Origin: Vicinamibacterales bacterium | GTDB lineage: Bacteria > Acidobacteriota > Vicinamibacteria > Vicinamibacterales > UBA8438 | Direction of reading: 5' to 3' | Assembly (NCBI GenBank): GCA_937766455.1 | Contig: CALLXD010000016.1 | Coordinates: 62,001 to 126,000, forward strand | DNA: 64,000 nt | In this document: piece after piece, positions 10,022-20,543 of the stretch | How positions within the stretch are numbered: the first letter of the stretch is position 1 | Layout of the letters: every line of letters starts with the position of its first letter | Program-made: the position numbers and the translations under genes | The notes under the pieces: model-generated | The model's input: the letters and a program-made list of their open reading frames with translations, nothing else | What the model was told of the DNA's origin: nothing | Databases searched by the model: none

Positions 10022-11242
10022 ATGAAATTACTGCGAACGCTGCTCGACAAACAGGCCCACCACTTCGAGAAAGGTGGGCGGCTGGCGCGGCTCTACCCGC
10101 TCTGGGAGGCCCAGGACACCATTCTGTACACACCCGGCGAGGTGACCCGGTCGGCGCCGCACGTGCGCGATGCGCTCGACATGAAACGGTTGATGATGAT
10201 CGTGGTCGTCGCCCTGGCCGGTTGCCTCTATATGGCGCTGTACAACACCGGCTACCAGGCGCACCTGGCCATCGCTGCCGGCGCCGCCCCGCTCGACGTG
10301 TGGCAGACGGACGCCATGCGGTCGATGGGGTTGCCGTTCGCGCCTGACGACCTGTGGGCCTGTCTGGTGCACGGGGCGCTCTACTTTCTGCCGGTCCTCG
10401 TGGTGACGTTCGCGGTCGGTGGGTTCTGGGAAGGCCTATTCGCCAGTGTGCGCGGACATGAGATCAACGAGGGGTTTCTCGTGACCGGCATGCTGGTGCC
10501 GCTCACGCTCCCCGCCACCATTCCGCTGTGGCAGGTCGCACTGGGCGTGACATTCGGCGTCGTGATCGGTAAGGAGATCTTCGGCGGCACCGGTATGAAC
10601 GTGCTGAACCCGGCACTGACCGCCCGCGCGTTCCTGTTCTTCGCGTATCCGGCCCAGATGTCAGGCGATGCCATCTGGATCGCGGCCGGCACCTCGCCAG
10701 ACGGGGTCAGTGGCGCGACTATCTTGGCCGTGGCCACGGAGACCGGGCTGGCGGGGGTGACCGACACGCTTGACCCGTGGCAGGCGTTTATCGGACTGAT
10801 GCCGGGATCGATGGGCGAGACCTCGGTGTTGGCGTGTCTGGTCGGCGCCGTCGTGCTGATCGCGACCGGCATCGGGTCGTGGCGCATCATGGCCAGCGTG
10901 CTCGTGGGCACGCTGGGAACGGCGCTGCTGCTCAATACGATCGGCTCGGCGACCAACCCCTACTTCGAGGTCACGCCAGTCTGGCACTTCCTCCTGGGTG
11001 GCTGGGCATTCGGCACCGTCTACATGGCAACCGACCCGGTGTCGGGACCGTCGACACCGACCGGGCACTATTTCTATGGGTTTCTCATCGGATTCATGGT
11101 GGTGCTCATACGCGTCGTGAACCCGGCCTATCCCGAAGGGATGATGCTGGCCATTCTGTTCATGAACCTGTTCGCCCCGCTGATCGACTACGTGGTCGTA
11201 CAGGCCAACGTGCGCCGAAGGAGGGTCCGCTATGCAGGGTAG
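10022..11242 (+). CDS. nqrB: Na+-NQR subunit B
   Basis: GKEIFGGTGMNVLNPALTARAFLFFAYPAQMSGD; SGAT flavinylation motif; multi-TM. Confidence 0.95.
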   Translation: MKLLRTLLDKQAHHFEKGGRLARLYPLWEAQDTILYTPGEVTRSAPHVRDALDMKRLMMIVVVALAGCLYMALYNTGYQAHLAIAAGAAPLDVWQTDAMRSMGLPFAPDDLWACLVHGALYFLPVLVVTFAVGGFWEGLFASVRGHEINEGFLVTGMLVPLTLPATIPLWQVALGVTFGVVIGKEIFGGTGMNVLNPALTARAFLFFAYPAQMSGDAIWIAAGTSPDGVSGATILAVATETGLAGVTDTLDPWQAFIGLMPGSMGETSVLACLVGAVVLIATGIGSWRIMASVLVGTLGTALLLNTIGSATNPYFEVTPVWHFLLGGWAFGTVYMATDPVSGPSTPTGHYFYGFLIGFMVVLIRVVNPAYPEGMMLAILFMNLFAPLIDYVVVQANVRRRRVRYAG

Positions 11243-12014
11243 CGTCGGTTACAACCTGGGCTTCGCGGCGGCCGTCTGTTTCGTGTGCGCCATCGTGGTG
11301 TCGACGTCGGCGGTCTCGTTGGCGGACCGACAGGACCGGAACGCGGCGCTGGACAAGCAGAACAACGTCCTGGTCGCGGCCGGACTCGCGACCGATGACG
11401 AGGCGCTCGGGGCCGTCGAGGTCGCGCGTCGATTCGAGCCGATCACACAAGTCATCGTTGAGACGACCACGGGCGACGTCAGTGACGGCGTGGAGCTCAC
11501 CGCGTTCGACCAACGTGCAGCGTCCATTGATGTGGCGCGCAGCCGGCCGGCTCCGGATAACTCGGCCCGAATCATGCGCATCCCGCACCAGGCTCTGGTC
11601 TACGAGATTCGAGATGAGGCTGGCGCGCTCGAGATGGCGGTCCTGCCCATTGAAGGACTCGGGCTCTGGGGGACCCTCTACGGGTTCGTGGCGCTCGAGG
11701 GCGACCTGCGCACCATCCGTGGCCTGACCTTCTACGAGCACAAAGAGACACCGGGTCTGGGCGGGGAAGTCGATAACCCCCGCTGGAAGGGGCTCTGGAT
11801 CGGCCGGTTGGCGTTCGATGACGACCTGACCCCGGTGATCGCCGTGGTCAAGGGCACCGCTGGCCCGGTGAGTGACGCACCGTACGAGGTCGACGGGCTA
11901 TCAGGCGCAACCATCACAAGCCGAGGCGTCACGAACCTGTTGCAGTTTTGGCTCGGTCCGGACGGGTTCGGTCCGTACTTGACGCGGTTGCGGGACGAAG
12001 GAGGAGCGCTCTGA
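11232..12014 (+). CDS. nqrC: Na+-NQR subunit C
   Basis: [35 protein letters not shown] flavinylation motif. Confidence 0.95.
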   Translation: MQGSVGYNLGFAAAVCFVCAIVVSTSAVSLADRQDRNAALDKQNNVLVAAGLATDDEALGAVEVARRFEPITQVIVETTTGDVSDGVELTAFDQRAASIDVARSRPAPDNSARIMRIPHQALVYEIRDEAGALEMAVLPIEGLGLWGTLYGFVALEGDLRTIRGLTFYEHKETPGLGGEVDNPRWKGLWIGRLAFDDDLTPVIAVVKGTAGPVSDAPYEVDGLSGATITSRGVTNLLQFWLGPDGFGPYLTRLRDEGGAL

Positions 12015-12634
12015 TGTCGAAATCACGCGAGGCGCTGATCGATCCGCTGTTCAACAACAACCCGATTGCGCTGCAGGTGCTGGGCATCTGTTCAGCCTTG
12101 GCCGTGACGACGAAGATGGACACCGCGCTGGTGATGAGCGCGGCGGTGATCTTTGTGCTGCTGTTCTCGAACCTGTTCATCAGCGTGTTGCGGAATCAGA
12201 TTCCGACGAGCATCCGCATCATCGTGCAACTGGTTATCATCGCGTCATTGGTCATCGTGGTCGACGAAGTGTTGAAGGCGTACCTGTTCGACATTTCGAA
12301 GCAACTCTCGGTGTTCGTCGGACTCATCATTACCAACTGCATCATCATGGGGCGAGCCGAAGCGTATGCCATGCAGAACCCGCCTGGCATGAGCGTGATC
12401 GACGGCCTCGGCAATGGGCTTGGCTACGGCGTCATTCTGGCCGGCACGGCGGTGCTCCGCGAACTGTTCGGTTCCGGATCCCTCTTCAGCGTGCAGCTGC
12501 TGCCACTTGTGAGCGAAGGCGGTTGGTATACCCCCAACGGGCTCATGGTGCTGTCACCGGGAGCCTTCTTCATCATCGGATTCTTCATCTGGGGCATCCG
12601 GACGTGGAAGCCCGAGCAGGTAGAGCAGGATTAG
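12014..12634 (+). CDS. nqrD: Na+-NQR subunit D
   Basis: [38 protein letters not shown] overlap with nqrC. Confidence 0.94.
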   Translation: MSKSREALIDPLFNNNPIALQVLGICSALAVTTKMDTALVMSAAVIFVLLFSNLFISVLRNQIPTSIRIIVQLVIIASLVIVVDEVLKAYLFDISKQLSVFVGLIITNCIIMGRAEAYAMQNPPGMSVIDGLGNGLGYGVILAGTAVLRELFGSGSLFSVQLLPLVSEGGWYTPNGLMVLSPGAFFIIGFFIWGIRTWKPEQVEQD

Positions 12635-12643
12635 GGGTCTCAT

Positions 12644-13258
12644 ATGGAGCACTACCTGAACCTGGCCGTCAAGGCGATTTTCGTCGAGAACATCGCGCTC
12701 GCGTTCTTCTTGGGCATGTGCTCGTTTTTGGCGGTGTCGAAGCGGGTCTCGACCGCGCTCGGTCTGGGACTCGCGGTCATCTTCGTGCTGACCGTGACCG
12801 TCCCGATGAACAACCTGGTCTACGTCTATGCGCTGAAGCCGGGTGCCTTGGCCTGGGTGTCACCGGCGCTCGCCTCGAAAGATCTGTCCTTTCTCGGTTT
12901 CCTGACCTTCATCGGCACCATCGCGGCGCTCACTCAGATTGTCGAGATGACGCTCGACAGGTTTGCTCCCGCGTTGTACGCGGCTCTTGGGATTTTCCTG
13001 CCGCTGATTGCGGTCAACTGCGCCATTCTCGGGGCGTCGCTCTGGATGATGGAGCGCAACTACAACCTGGCGGAAAGCGCGGTCTTTGGGTTTGGTTCGG
13101 GTGTGGGATGGGCGCTGGCCATCGTGGCGCTGGCCGGTATTCGCGAGCGGCTTCGATATAGCAATCCACCTGAAGGACTGCGTGGGCTCGGACTGACGTT
13201 CATCATCGTGGGCCTGATGGCCATTGGCTTCATGGCGTTCGCGGGGGTGCAACTGTGA
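12644..13258 (+). CDS. nqrE: Na+-NQR subunit E
   Basis: [38 protein letters not shown]. Confidence 0.95.
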   Translation: MEHYLNLAVKAIFVENIALAFFLGMCSFLAVSKRVSTALGLGLAVIFVLTVTVPMNNLVYVYALKPGALAWVSPALASKDLSFLGFLTFIGTIAALTQIVEMTLDRFAPALYAALGIFLPLIAVNCAILGASLWMMERNYNLAESAVFGFGSGVGWALAIVALAGIRERLRYSNPPEGLRGLGLTFIIVGLMAIGFMAFAGVQL

Positions 13259-14481
13259 CGACGGTCGTCCTCGGAGTCGGCATGTTCACGTTCACCATCG
13301 TCACCCTGGTCGGGCTGTTGATGATGGCGCGGCGCCAACTGGTGGCCACCGGAGACGTCACCATCACGGTGAACGGCGACCCTGAGAAGGCCCTGTGCAC
13401 CAGCGCCGGAAGCACGCTGCTCGGAACACTGGCTGCGAATCGCATTTTCATACCTTCGGCCTGCGGCGGCAAGGGGAGCTGCGGAGTCTGCACGCTCAAG
13501 GTGAAAGACGGCGGCGGCGCGATCTTGCCCACGGAGTTGAGTCACATCTCCCGCGGCGACGCACGCGACGGTGTCCGGTTGTCCTGCCAGGTGAAGGTGA
13601 AGCAGGACATGTCGATCGAGTTGCCGCCTGAGGTGTTCAGCGTCAAGCAGTGGCGCTGTAAGGTGCGGTCGAACGATAACGTCGCGACCTTCATCAAGGA
13701 GCTGGTGTTGGAGTTGCCGGAGGGCGAGTCCGTGCCGTTCCGGGCGGGTGGGTATATCCAGATCGAGGCGCCCGTGAGCACCGTCAAGTACGCGGACTTC
13801 GCTGTCGACGACGAGTATCGGGCGGACTGGGACAAGTTCAACTTGTGGCGATACGTCTCCACCCTGGACGAGCCCGTGACTCGGGCGTATTCGATGGCCA
13901 ACTTCCCGGAGGAGCGCGGCATCATCATGCTGAACGTCCGGGTGGCCTCGCCGCCGCCGCGCGCGCCGGAAGGTACCCCGCCCGGGAAGATGAGTTCGTA
14001 TATGTTCAGCCTCAAGCCGGGAGACGAGGTGACCATCTCAGGACCGTTCGGGGAGTTCTTCGCGAAGGAGACCCAGGCTGAGATGATGTTCATCGGCGGC
14101 GGCGCAGGTATGGCGCCGATGCGGTCCCATATTTTCGACCAATTTCGGCGCTTGAGTACGTCCCGGAAAGTCTCCTACTGGTATGGCGCCCGCAGTCTGC
14201 GCGAGGCCTTCTACGTGGATGACTTCGACGGCATCGCGACGGACTGCGACAACTTCTCCTGGCATCTCGCCTTGTCGGAGCCACAGCCGGAGGACGACTG
14301 GAGCGGCTACACCGGATTCATTCATCAGGTGGCGCTGGACAACTATCTCAAGGATCACCCGGCGCCCGAAGACATCGAGTATTACTTGTGCGGGCCGCCC
14401 ATGATGCTCAAAGCCTGCATGGGCATGCTTGATTCGCTCGGGGTCGAGCCGGAGAACATCCTCTTCGACGACTTCGGGTAG
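13255..14481 (+). CDS. nqrF: Na+-NQR subunit F (2Fe-2S / FAD)
   Basis: [15 protein letters not shown] cluster motif, [29 protein letters not shown]. Confidence 0.95.
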   Translation: MTTVVLGVGMFTFTIVTLVGLLMMARRQLVATGDVTITVNGDPEKALCTSAGSTLLGTLAANRIFIPSACGGKGSCGVCTLKVKDGGGAILPTELSHISRGDARDGVRLSCQVKVKQDMSIELPPEVFSVKQWRCKVRSNDNVATFIKELVLELPEGESVPFRAGGYIQIEAPVSTVKYADFAVDDEYRADWDKFNLWRYVSTLDEPVTRAYSMANFPEERGIIMLNVRVASPPPRAPEGTPPGKMSSYMFSLKPGDEVTISGPFGEFFAKETQAEMMFIGGGAGMAPMRSHIFDQFRRLSTSRKVSYWYGARSLREAFYVDDFDGIATDCDNFSWHLALSEPQPEDDWSGYTGFIHQVALDNYLKDHPAPEDIEYYLCGPPMMLKACMGMLDSLGVEPENILFDDFG

Positions 14482-14504
14482 GTCATCCACCCGCTCATCC
14501 GCCC

Positions 14505-15581
14505 ATGACTGCCGATCGCGCGGTCCCGGCGTTTCCCCTGCTGGCCACGCTGTGCCTGGCCAGTGTGGTGGCCTGTGGTCAGGCGACCCGACCGTCAGAC
14601 CGTCCGGCAGCCCTGCTCATCGAATTGTTTGATGGGGCCACGATGGGTACCACCTACACCGTCCGGGTCGTGTCCGCGGAAGCGTGGAGCGAGGCGCGAC
14701 GCGACCGGATCGGCACTCGCATCCAGATGGCCCTCGACGACGTGGAATCGGCCATGTCGCACTATCGACCCGATTCGGAAGTCTCCCGCTTCAACGAGAC
14801 CCGGTCGACCGAGCCGTTTACGCTGTCCCCGGCCACGTTCGAAGTCGTGCGCGTCGCGATCGAGCTGAGCGAGATCAGCGACGGGGCGCTGGACATCACG
14901 GTCGGCCCCTTGGTCAACGCGTGGGGCTTTGGCCCAACGGAGCCAGAGACGCTCCCGCCCGATGCGGACCTGTTGTCCCGACTACGGGCTCGCGTCGGAT
15001 TCAGCAAGCTCGAATTGGATGCAGCGGCGTCCACCGTGCGGAAGACGGACCCCGCGCTGGAGTGGGATCTGTCCTCGGTGGCCAAGGGTTACGGCGTCGA
15101 TCGCGTTGCGTCCGCGCTCACGGAGGAAGGTGTGACCCGATTCATGGTGGAAGTCGGGGGAGAAATTGTTGCGTCCGGTGCCAATCATCTGCATGGCCCC
15201 TGGCGGATCGGAATAGAACGTCCTGCCGACGGTGGTGGTATCCAGCGGGTGGTGCCGCTGTCCGGTCACGCCCTGGCGACGTCAGGCGATTATAGGAACG
15301 TCCGAGAGGTGGCTGGACGCCTGGTCTCGCACACCATCGATCCGCGCACCGGTCGCCCGATTGACCACCACTTGGCATCGGTGAGCGTCATCGCCGACAC
15401 CTGCCTGTTGGCTGACGGCGTGGCGACCACGCTCGAGGTGCTCGGCCCAGACGAGGGCTACGCCCTGGCGATCGAGCGCGGCTGGGCCGCCCTGTTTCTT
15501 ATGCGCGACGGTGACACCATCACGTCCCGCGTGACCCCAGAGTTCGATCAGCTGGCCCCGGCCGGCGCTACAATGGACTAG
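14505..15581 (+). CDS. apbE: FAD:protein FMN transferase
   Basis: GTTYTVRVV, SDGALDITVGPLVNAWGFG, DLSSVAKGYGVDRVA, MVEVGGEI, SHTIDPRTGRP; lipobox-like N-terminus. Confidence 0.92.
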   Translation: MTADRAVPAFPLLATLCLASVVACGQATRPSDRPAALLIELFDGATMGTTYTVRVVSAEAWSEARRDRIGTRIQMALDDVESAMSHYRPDSEVSRFNETRSTEPFTLSPATFEVVRVAIELSEISDGALDITVGPLVNAWGFGPTEPETLPPDADLLSRLRARVGFSKLELDAAASTVRKTDPALEWDLSSVAKGYGVDRVASALTEEGVTRFMVEVGGEIVASGANHLHGPWRIGIERPADGGGIQRVVPLSGHALATSGDYRNVREVAGRLVSHTIDPRTGRPIDHHLASVSVIADTCLLADGVATTLEVLGPDEGYALAIERGWAALFLMRDGDTITSRVTPEFDQLAPAGATMD

Positions 15582-15583
15582 TC

Positions 15584-15769
15584 ATGGCAACCTTTCTGCT
15601 GACCCTCGGCGGGATGGCCTTCATCATGGTCATCATGGCGGTCGGCGTCCTGGTGACCGGTCGGTGCCTGCGCGGGTCGTGCGGCGGTCCGGACGCGGTT
15701 GGCCCGGATGGCGAGCCACTCAATTGCGCCGCGTGCCCCAACCGAAAAACGAGGATCAGCGCCTCGTAG
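15584..15769 (+). CDS. nqrM: Na+-NQR maturation protein NqrM (small Cys-rich membrane protein)
   Basis: 61 aa, one TM followed by GRCLRGSCGG...LNCAACPNRK; directly after apbE. Confidence 0.8.
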   Translation: MATFLLTLGGMAFIMVIMAVGVLVTGRCLRGSCGGPDAVGPDGEPLNCAACPNRKTRISAS

Positions 15770-15784
15770 GCACCCCTGTTTCGG

Positions 15785-16369
15785 ATGGACGATACACCCA
15801 CTGCGTGCCCCCCCGCCCTCGACTGGATTCGACGCGAGACCGAAACCCTCGGTTTCGATCTGGCGTCGCAACCGAAGACCGGTGCGATGCTCGCCGCCCT
15901 GGTCGCCTCGAAGCCGGGCGGCCGGTTTCTCGAACTCGGGACCGGAACGGGGTTTGCGACCGCATGGCTGCTAGCCGGGATGGACGGAGCGTCCAGTCTG
16001 GACACTGTCGACATCGACCCCGAAGTGGTGGAGGTGGCGAAGCGGTATCTGAGCGACGACCGGCGGGTGTCGTTTCACGTGATGGACGGCGACGCGTATC
16101 TCGACGGGGTGTCGGATCAGTTCGATCAGGTCTTCGCCGATGCATGGATTGGCAAGTTCACACAGAGCGATGAGGTCCTGGCCCTCGTGCGCCCTGGCGG
16201 CTTCTACGTCGTCGACGACCTTCTGCCCCAATCCAACTGGCCCGCCGGACGTCAGGACACAGTGGCCACGCTGGTCACCGACTTGGAACGTCACGGTGAG
16301 TTCGTCCAGGTCGCCCTGGCGTGGGGCTCAGGCCTGCGGATACTCGTGCGACGTGCCGCCGGCGAGTAG
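15785..16369 (+). CDS. O-methyltransferase (class I SAM)
   Basis: GGRFLELGTGTGFATAWLLAGM, FDQVFADAWIGKF, LVRPGGFYVVDD. Confidence 0.82.
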   Translation: MDDTPTACPPALDWIRRETETLGFDLASQPKTGAMLAALVASKPGGRFLELGTGTGFATAWLLAGMDGASSLDTVDIDPEVVEVAKRYLSDDRRVSFHVMDGDAYLDGVSDQFDQVFADAWIGKFTQSDEVLALVRPGGFYVVDDLLPQSNWPAGRQDTVATLVTDLERHGEFVQVALAWGSGLRILVRRAAGE

Positions 16370-16501
16370 CGGCGCCAGAGACGGGCGCGAATCCGGCTTG
16401 CGGATGTGGGCACACTGGTCCACCATTGGGCCCTGGAGATTTGTCACGGGCGGCCCCCTTCGCGGTGTGGCCCGCGTCGCCCGGCTTGACAGGGAGGACC
16501 G

Positions 16502-16966
16502 ATGACACGCTTCGCACTGCTTCGGTGGGTTTGCTGCGCGCTCGTGGTGGTTGGGGCACGTCCGGCGTCGGCGCAGGGACTGACCCCGGACGAGCATGGC
16601 TTTATCGTTGCGGCCCCGGGCGACATGGTACCGCCGGAAGGAAGCCGGTCAGTCCGCGTGCTGGGTACCGCTGGCGAGCCCGGCATGTACGTGACGCGCA
16701 TCACGTTCGCCGCCGGCACTGGCACCAAGCCGCATTCTCATGACCAGGGTCGGTACATCACGGTCCTGAAAGGCACCTGGTGGGTGGCGCTGGGACCTGA
16801 CGCGTCGACGTATAAACCTGAGACGATGCGGCCGGTGCCGGCTGGCAGCTTTCTCTACGAACCGCCACACGGCATTCACTACGACCAGGCGCGTGACGAG
16901 GCCGTCACCGTGCAGATTACCGGGGTGGGACCGGTGAAGACCGAGCGCTACGAAACCGTCCCCTAG
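16502..16966 (+). CDS. secreted cupin-domain protein
   Basis: signal peptide; GTGTKPHSHDQGRYITVLKGTWWVALG cupin motif. Confidence 0.78.
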   Translation: MTRFALLRWVCCALVVVGARPASAQGLTPDEHGFIVAAPGDMVPPEGSRSVRVLGTAGEPGMYVTRITFAAGTGTKPHSHDQGRYITVLKGTWWVALGPDASTYKPETMRPVPAGSFLYEPPHGIHYDQARDEAVTVQITGVGPVKTERYETVP

Positions 16967-18148
16967 TCCCCTGGAACAGAATTCTCTAGGACAAATGGTC
17001 CCCTGTGTGATCTAACAGGAGCATGGCAAAAATCGGACGGCCCCGAGCCGAAGTGGTGCTCACCGCAGGTGAACGGGCGGACCTGATCCGCCTGACCAAG
17101 CGCGCGCGGGTGAATCGCGCGATCGCGTTGCGCGCGCGCATCGTGTTGGCCTGCGTCGGCGCCTCGGACACGGAGGTGGCCCGCCGCCTTCGCACGACGA
17201 AGACGACCGTGGCGAAATGGCGCGGGCAGTTCGTCGCCCGTCGCCTGGACGGACTGTACGACGAGCCGCGTGTGGGAGCGCCACGCACCATCGCTGACGA
17301 GACCGTCGAGGCGGTCATCGTCAAGACCCTGGAGACGACGCCGTCGGGCGAAACGCACTGGAGTACCCGGTCGATGGCCAGGGCCACGGGCCTGAGCCAC
17401 AGCACGATCGGGCGCATTTGGCGGACGTTTCGCCTGCAGCCCCATCGGGTCGAGTCGTTCAAGCTCTCGCCCGATCCGCAACTCGTCGACAAGATCCGCG
17501 ATGTCGTCGGCTTGTATACGAATCCGCCGACGAATGCCGTGGTGTTCGCCGTCGATGAGAAGTCGCAGATTCAAGCGCTCGAACGCGCGCAGCCCGTGCT
17601 GCCCATGGATATCGGTCAGCCCGAGCGGCGGACGCACAACTACATCCGCCACGGGACGCTCGATCTCTTCGCGGCGCTCAACGTCGCCACGGGCGAGGTC
17701 CTGGCGCGGTGTAAGGCCCAGCATCACGCGCAGGACTTTGTCGCCTTTCTGCGCGAAATTGAGGCGACCGTCGAGCCGACGTTGGACATCCATGTCGTGC
17801 TGGACAATCTGTCGGCGCACAAAGCGCCGCCCGTGCGGCGTTGGCTGGTTCGCCATCCGCGGGTCCAGTTTCATTTCACGCCGACCTACGCCTCGTGGCT
17901 CAACCTCGTGGAGCGCTTCTTCGGCTTGCTCACCGAAAAAGCCTTGAAACGCGGTTCGCACACGAACCTTGCGCAACTCCGAGCGGCCATCCTCGCGTAC
18001 GTCGAGGCCCACAACGATCGCGGCACGCCCTTCAAGTGGATTAAGACCGCGGACGAGATCCTCGACAACATGCGACGTTTCGGCCTTCGCGTGCAGCAGG
18101 TCCATGGTCAAGGGCATTTATCCTAGAAATCAAAGATCCAGGGGACTA
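16964..18148 (+). mobile_element. IS630-family insertion sequence, TIRs plus TA target duplication
   Basis: Left end TAGTCCCCTGGAACAGAATTCTCTAGGA; right end reverse complement TAGTCCCCTGGATCTTTGATTTCTAGGA; flanking TA at 16964-16965 and 18147-18148; encloses transposase. Confidence 0.85.
17023..18126 (+). CDS. IS630 family transposase
   Basis: N-terminal HTH; VFAVDEKSQIQALER, LDIHVVLDNLSAHKAPPV, FTPTYASWLNLVERFFGLL (DDE core). Confidence 0.92.
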   Translation: MAKIGRPRAEVVLTAGERADLIRLTKRARVNRAIALRARIVLACVGASDTEVARRLRTTKTTVAKWRGQFVARRLDGLYDEPRVGAPRTIADETVEAVIVKTLETTPSGETHWSTRSMARATGLSHSTIGRIWRTFRLQPHRVESFKLSPDPQLVDKIRDVVGLYTNPPTNAVVFAVDEKSQIQALERAQPVLPMDIGQPERRTHNYIRHGTLDLFAALNVATGEVLARCKAQHHAQDFVAFLREIEATVEPTLDIHVVLDNLSAHKAPPVRRWLVRHPRVQFHFTPTYASWLNLVERFFGLLTEKALKRGSHTNLAQLRAAILAYVEAHNDRGTPFKWIKTADEILDNMRRFGLRVQQVHGQGHLS

Positions 18149-18164
18149 GTCCCCGGCAACCAGG

Positions 18165-19547
18165 TCAGGCCAGCGTCCGAAGCAGTTCGAGAAGCTGTTC
18201 GTCGTGTTCCGGCGCGACGGTCCGTAGGTCTACCAGCACCCGGTCGTCTTCGATCCGCGTGATGACGGGTGGACGTCGCTGGCGAAGCCGCCGTTGGAGC
18301 CAGGATGCGGAACGCCCTCTGGCGGTGAGACGAACCAGGCGGGTCGGGATCTCCGAGCCAGGCGCTCCCCCACCGCCCACCGTCGAGACTCCCGCGATCA
18401 CGTCAGGCTCGAATAGCGGGTGTCCGGACAGATTGTCAGCGAGCGCTGTGGCCCGGCGTGCAACCACCTCGACCGTGGCGTGAAGCATGCGAGCCACCGG
18501 TACCGTCGCCTCGGCGCGTCCGCGCGCATACTCGAGCAACGTCGCTTCAAGTGCCGCATAGGTCATCTTGTCGACGCGGAGCGCGCGCATCAGCGGGTGG
18601 CTGCGGATACGCGTCACGAGGGCCTGGTCCCCCACGATGATGCCCGCTTGAGGACCACCCAGTAGCTTGTCTCCGCTGAAGCAGCAGACAGAGGCGCCGG
18701 CCGCGACGCTGGCGGCCACCAGCGGTTCTCCGATGCCGGCCACCGCCTGCGCGTGCAGCAGGTTACCGCTGCCCAGGTCTTCGACGACCGGGATCGCAAA
18801 TCGTCGACCAAGTGCGACCAGGTCGTCGAGCGCCGGCCGCTCCGTAAATCCCTCGATCCGAAAATTTGACGGGTGCACGCGGAGGATGACCGCCGTGCGG
18901 TCGCTGATCGCGGCGGCATAGTCCGCGGTGCGGGTCTTGTTGGTGGTACCGACCTCTCGGACGTCGGCACCGGATAGGCGCATGACGTCAGGAATCCGGA
19001 AGCCGCCACCGATCTCGACGAGTTCGCCGCGTGACACGATCGCTTCGCGTCCGCTCGCGAGTGCCGCGAGGATCAGCAACACGGCCGCGGCATTGTTGTT
19101 GACCACGGCAGCGGCTGGCGCGCCGGTGACCTGGGCCAGCAGCCGCTCCGCGTGCACGCTCCGGGAACCGCGCTGTCCCTCGGCCAGGTCGTACTCGAGG
19201 TTGGTGTAGCCGGCCGCCACGTCGGCGACGCGCCGGGCTGCAGCCGCGGCTAGCGGAGCGCGTCCCAGATTCGTATGGACGATGACGCCTGTCGCGTTGA
19301 TCACTGGTACCAAGGAGGGGGCAAACGCGAGCTCGAGGCGTCGCGCGGTCCTTCGCTCGATTACCTGGGCTGCGTCTTCACGGTCGCCAGCCGGAGGCGT
19401 GGGACCGCCGAGTTCCTGGCGGAGCGTGTCGGTGACGGCTCTGACCGCGGCCAGGACCGCGGAGGAGCCGTATTCGGCCTCCAGGCCAGAGAGACCCGTT
19501 CGCTGCAACAGTTCGTCGATAGACGGAAGGATGCGGGGTGTCGTCAT
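18165..19547 (-). CDS. selA: L-seryl-tRNA(Sec) selenium transferase
   Basis: NATGVIVHTNLGRAPL, NNNAAAVLLIL, SRGELVEIGGGFRIPDVM, CCFSGDKLLGGPQAGIIVG, RALRVDKMTYAALEATL. Confidence 0.93.
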   Translation of the reverse strand: MTTPRILPSIDELLQRTGLSGLEAEYGSSAVLAAVRAVTDTLRQELGGPTPPAGDREDAAQVIERRTARRLELAFAPSLVPVINATGVIVHTNLGRAPLAAAAARRVADVAAGYTNLEYDLAEGQRGSRSVHAERLLAQVTGAPAAAVVNNNAAAVLLILAALASGREAIVSRGELVEIGGGFRIPDVMRLSGADVREVGTTNKTRTADYAAAISDRTAVILRVHPSNFRIEGFTERPALDDLVALGRRFAIPVVEDLGSGNLLHAQAVAGIGEPLVAASVAAGASVCCFSGDKLLGGPQAGIIVGDQALVTRIRSHPLMRALRVDKMTYAALEATLLEYARGRAEATVPVARMLHATVEVVARRATALADNLSGHPLFEPDVIAGVSTVGGGGAPGSEIPTRLVRLTARGRSASWLQRRLRQRRPPVITRIEDDRVLVDLRTVAPEHDEQLLELLRTLA

Positions 19548-19697
19548 GGCTTACGGGTGGGGGGCGACACGGCGACTCCTTGTGGACTGGTCGAGCAGCC
19601 CGGGACTGGCCGGAAGCCAATCCGCTGGTGCTCCCGAGAGGCGACTCGTCTTGCCGCGTCGCGGCGGTTCAGGATACCATCACGTCGCCCACGACCC

Positions 19698-20150
19698 ATG
19701 AGCAAGTCTTCCGGCCCTCCAGTAGACACATCGCAGGACGACGGCGGCGCGTTGAACTATCGACCGTCCGACCGATTCTGGCCGTACGCCGACGTGTCCG
19801 AAGAGCCGAGCAGCGCTGAACTCGCACGCCTCGACCCTGACCTGCGGAAGATCCTGCTTGGAGATAGCGCCGACCGTCCGTTTTCCGTGACCCTCGTCTT
19901 CCCTGTGTTCGAGGGGCCACACTTCGAGCGGGCGGTCGAGTTGGCGCGGGCATCCACTGAGTATCGGTCCACCGGGACCGGACTCGCGTTGCGGCATCGC
20001 GCCAGATTTGTGCCGAGTCAGGCATTGGACCTCCGCACGTTGTTCGAGTTGGTCGGGCCGGTGGAGTCCTGCGAGGTGTTGATCGACGATCGGCCGGTGC
20101 CGTACGCGCGTGAGCTGTGGCTCCCGCTCTTCTGGTTTCTGATTCGATGA
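19698..20150 (+). CDS. conserved-looking protein of unknown function
   Basis: ATG at 19698; LNYRPSDRFWPYADVSEEPSSAELARLDPDLRKILLG...; ends overlapping next ORF. Confidence 0.6.
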   Translation: MSKSSGPPVDTSQDDGGALNYRPSDRFWPYADVSEEPSSAELARLDPDLRKILLGDSADRPFSVTLVFPVFEGPHFERAVELARASTEYRSTGTGLALRHRARFVPSQALDLRTLFELVGPVESCEVLIDDRPVPYARELWLPLFWFLIR

Positions 20151-20476
20151 TGGCCCGCCGGTTAGGGGAAGACGAGACGCCTTCGCGGCTTTCAGACAGC
20201 GAGAGTGACTTGCGCAGGCTGCAGGCGGATATGGAGCGTCTGGAAAAGGAATACCAGCTGTTCTTTGCCGACCAGCGGCAACGTCCACCGAATGCTTTGC
20301 GGTTGAGTGTGGAACGATTGGTTCGACGCTTGGACCTCGCGTCTATGCAGAGCTCCAGTGATCGTTTCCGCCTGGAGACGCTTCAGCATCGGTTTCGGAC
20401 ATTTACGAACCTGTGGGACCGAGGGGTACGCGCCCGTGAAGAGGGCCGCCCTGGGCCGTTCTCCAGGTCGACCTGA
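20147..20476 (+). CDS. small coiled-coil protein of unknown function
   Basis: ATGA overlap with preceding ORF; heptad-like DLRRLQADMERLEKEYQLFF. Confidence 0.6.
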   Translation: MMARRLGEDETPSRLSDSESDLRRLQADMERLEKEYQLFFADQRQRPPNALRLSVERLVRRLDLASMQSSSDRFRLETLQHRFRTFTNLWDRGVRAREEGRPGPFSRST

Positions 20477-20543
20477 CCACTGATTGGTCGTCGCCGACGT
20501 GAACACCGGCGGCGCCGGATATTACCGAGAGAGGGCGAGCGAG

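Noticed and set aside
16963-18117. 384-aa minus-strand ORF opposite the IS630 transposase
   Set aside because: High-GC antisense shadow ORF; Arg/His/Leu-rich translation with no recognisable motifs, while the plus strand has a full DDE transposase.
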